This document shows, one piece after another, positions 5,953 to 7,215 of a stretch of 7,215 nt of DNA. Source of the DNA: Deltaproteobacteria bacterium (GTDB taxonomy: Bacteria > Desulfobacterota > Dissulfuribacteria > Dissulfuribacterales > JALVPX01); assembly GCA_027031565.1 (NCBI GenBank), contig JALVPX010000186.1:1-7215 (forward strand), written 5' to 3'. Each line of letters opens with the position of its first letter. Position 1 is the first letter of the stretch. The notes below the pieces were generated by a model that saw only the letters and a program-made list of their open reading frames with translations, did no database searches and was not told where the DNA came from. Made by a program: the position numbers and the translations under genes.

Positions 5953-7215
5953 ATGAAACAGGAACCTCAAAACAACCTCCAGATCGAGCAGACATGCCTC
6001 GTATTAAAGGATAATTACCTTCGGCTAAGTGCTGCAAGGACTGAGAGCACCAGGGCCCTGGGAATACTGCTCCGGATCGCCGAATGCTCTGCATCTCCTT
6101 TGACCAAAAAGGATTTAGCCCAGGAAATAGTCACCATCCTCATCGAAGAGACTGAATTTGAGAATTGTTCCATATTGATTTATTCCCCAGAAGAAGATTC
6201 CCTGAATCTGATGGCTGCCAAGGGATTCATTGACTTCTTCTTTCCGGATGAATCAAGGGAACACAGGTCTGATCTGAAGTTTCGCAGGGGGGAAGGCATT
6301 GCATGGCAGGTGTTCGAGAGCCGTTCACCCCTTTTCGTGGAAGACACCGGCAGGGAGCCAATACCGCAACTGTCAGGCTCAAAGGTCAGTGTAGGCTGTC
6401 TTTCCTGCCTTCCTCTGAAGGGTGAAGGCGTGTTGAACCTGAGCGCAACCAAGCCCAGGAAACTTCTGCCCTACCAGCGGCGGGATCTGGTTATCATAGC
6501 AGAGGTAATCGGCCACGTACTGCGCAGCAGCGAACTCCGGCTGAGGCTCCAGGCAAGCCATGACCATCTTCAGCAGATGGTCGAGGCCAAGACATCCGAG
6601 CTGTTGCGCACCAACAAGGAACTCCATGCTGCAATGGAGTATATGAACTCGGTCATACAGCATGCGCCTCAGGGAATCGCTCTCACAGATAGCCTGGGCA
6701 GATTTACAAATATAAACAAGGCCTTCTGCAAGATGATAAAGACAAGACCCAAGAAGATGATTGGAGAAGATCTCGAGGTGCTTTTCGAAAACAGGGCAGA
6801 CCTCATGCTCCTTCAAAAACAGGTCACGCAAAAGGGTGTTGCCCATCTTGCAGAAGTTGCAATAAAGAGGACAGACGGTTCCGCCTTTCCAGCCGATGTG
6901 TTCCTCCACAACATCGCCCCAAGGAACAAGAAGCATGAAGGAGTGATGCTGATCATCCACGATCTGTCCCATCAAAAGCTGATGACAGAACGCTTGGTTC
7001 ACAGCGAAAAACTCCGGGCCCTTGGTTCAATGGCAGGGGGCATTGCCCACGATTTCAACAACCTCCTTACAACCATCCTTGGAAACGTGGAACTGCTGGC
7101 AAAAGAGCCCTTGAGCGACAAGGGCAAACGCTGGCTCAAAAGCATTGAGATGGCTGTTCAGGATGGAGCCCAGACCGTGCGCCGGCTCCAGACCTTTACT
7201 GGATTTGAGAAGAGG
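5953..7215 (+). CDS. GAF-PAS sensor histidine kinase, N-terminal part (cut by window edge)
   Basis: An open frame of 421 codons runs from ATG 5953 to the right edge. Domains in order are a GAF domain (about 45-190), a helical coiled-coil-like linker (about 191-230), a PAS domain (about 231-338, beginning NSVIQHAPQGIALTD), and a HisKA dimerisation helix from about 350. The H-box reads GSMAGGIAHDFNNLLTTILG with phosphoacceptor H366. HDFNNLL boxes are typical of NtrB-like and hybrid kinases. The catalytic ATPase domain, and any receiver domain, would lie beyond the window. No signal peptide or membrane span is seen, so it is a cytosolic sensor; its ligand cannot be told from sequence. It follows the HDOD gene with zero spacing. 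A GGGAG lies 12 bases before the ATG, rather far, so initiation may depend on ribosomes finishing the HDOD gene. The GAF domain contains a CxxC (C149, C152). Confidence 0.92.
   Translation, partial: MKQEPQNNLQIEQTCLVLKDNYLRLSAARTESTRALGILLRIAECSASPLTKKDLAQEIVTILIEETEFENCSILIYSPEEDSLNLMAAKGFIDFFFPDESREHRSDLKFRRGEGIAWQVFESRSPLFVEDTGREPIPQLSGSKVSVGCLSCLPLKGEGVLNLSATKPRKLLPYQRRDLVIIAEVIGHVLRSSELRLRLQASHDHLQQMVEAKTSELLRTNKELHAAMEYMNSVIQHAPQGIALTDSLGRFTNINKAFCKMIKTRPKKMIGEDLEVLFENRADLMLLQKQVTQKGVAHLAEVAIKRTDGSAFPADVFLHNIAPRNKKHEGVMLIIHDLSHQKLMTERLVHSEKLRALGSMAGGIAHDFNNLLTTILGNVELLAKEPLSDKGKRWLKSIEMAVQDGAQTVRRLQTFTGFEKR

Noticed and set aside
6379..7002. A 207-codon minus-strand open frame opposite the histidine kinase gene
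   Set aside because: The plus strand here encodes recognisable GAF and PAS domains, and the antisense translation has no family features.

Overview
The window looks like chromosomal DNA from a Gram-negative bacterium, probably a deltaproteobacterium-like lineage (Desulfobacterota or relatives). MlaA implies an outer membrane. The non-mevalonate (MEP) isoprenoid genes, an HDOD protein and an NtrB-like GAF-PAS histidine kinase fit that group. The phylum is inferred from gene style and order, and no marker in the window proves it. Base composition looks balanced, near half G+C by eye, except for A/T-rich gaps between genes. I see no mobile element, CRISPR array, tRNA, rRNA or prophage.

Layout. 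The left half is read on the minus strand, in transcription order: a MarC-family membrane protein (3942 to 3292), ispA for a short-chain prenyl diphosphate synthase (3171 to 2272), dxs for 1-deoxy-D-xylulose-5-phosphate synthase (2254 to 314), and the first 93 codons of an mlaA/vacJ gene (279 to the left edge). The right half is read on the plus strand: ispH (4035-4952), an HDOD signalling protein (5098-5952), and a GAF-PAS histidine kinase (5953 onward) cut by the right edge. The two arms diverge from a 92-base A/T-rich gap at 3943-4034. Coding density is high and no gap exceeds 150 bases.

How the genes work together. Dxs makes the entry metabolite of the MEP pathway, IspH makes its final products IPP and DMAPP, and IspA condenses those into farnesyl (possibly geranylgeranyl) diphosphate. 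The window thus holds the first and last MEP steps and the first elongation step. MlaA is an outer-membrane lipid-transport component, so the minus-strand arm as a whole concerns envelope lipids. The HDOD and kinase genes form a signalling pair. They lie in the same reading frame, separated by one TAA codon that is followed at once by ATG.

Three start sites were set from sequence signals rather than the longest frame. Dxs is placed at ATG 2254 behind an AGGAG. IspA is placed at TTG 3171, because the longer frame begins inside a consensus TTGACA -35 box. The HDOD protein is placed at ATG 5098. Nothing in the window amounts to a clearly undescribed system. The most unusual points are the HDOD-stop-kinase junction and the isoprenoid-MlaA gene order.
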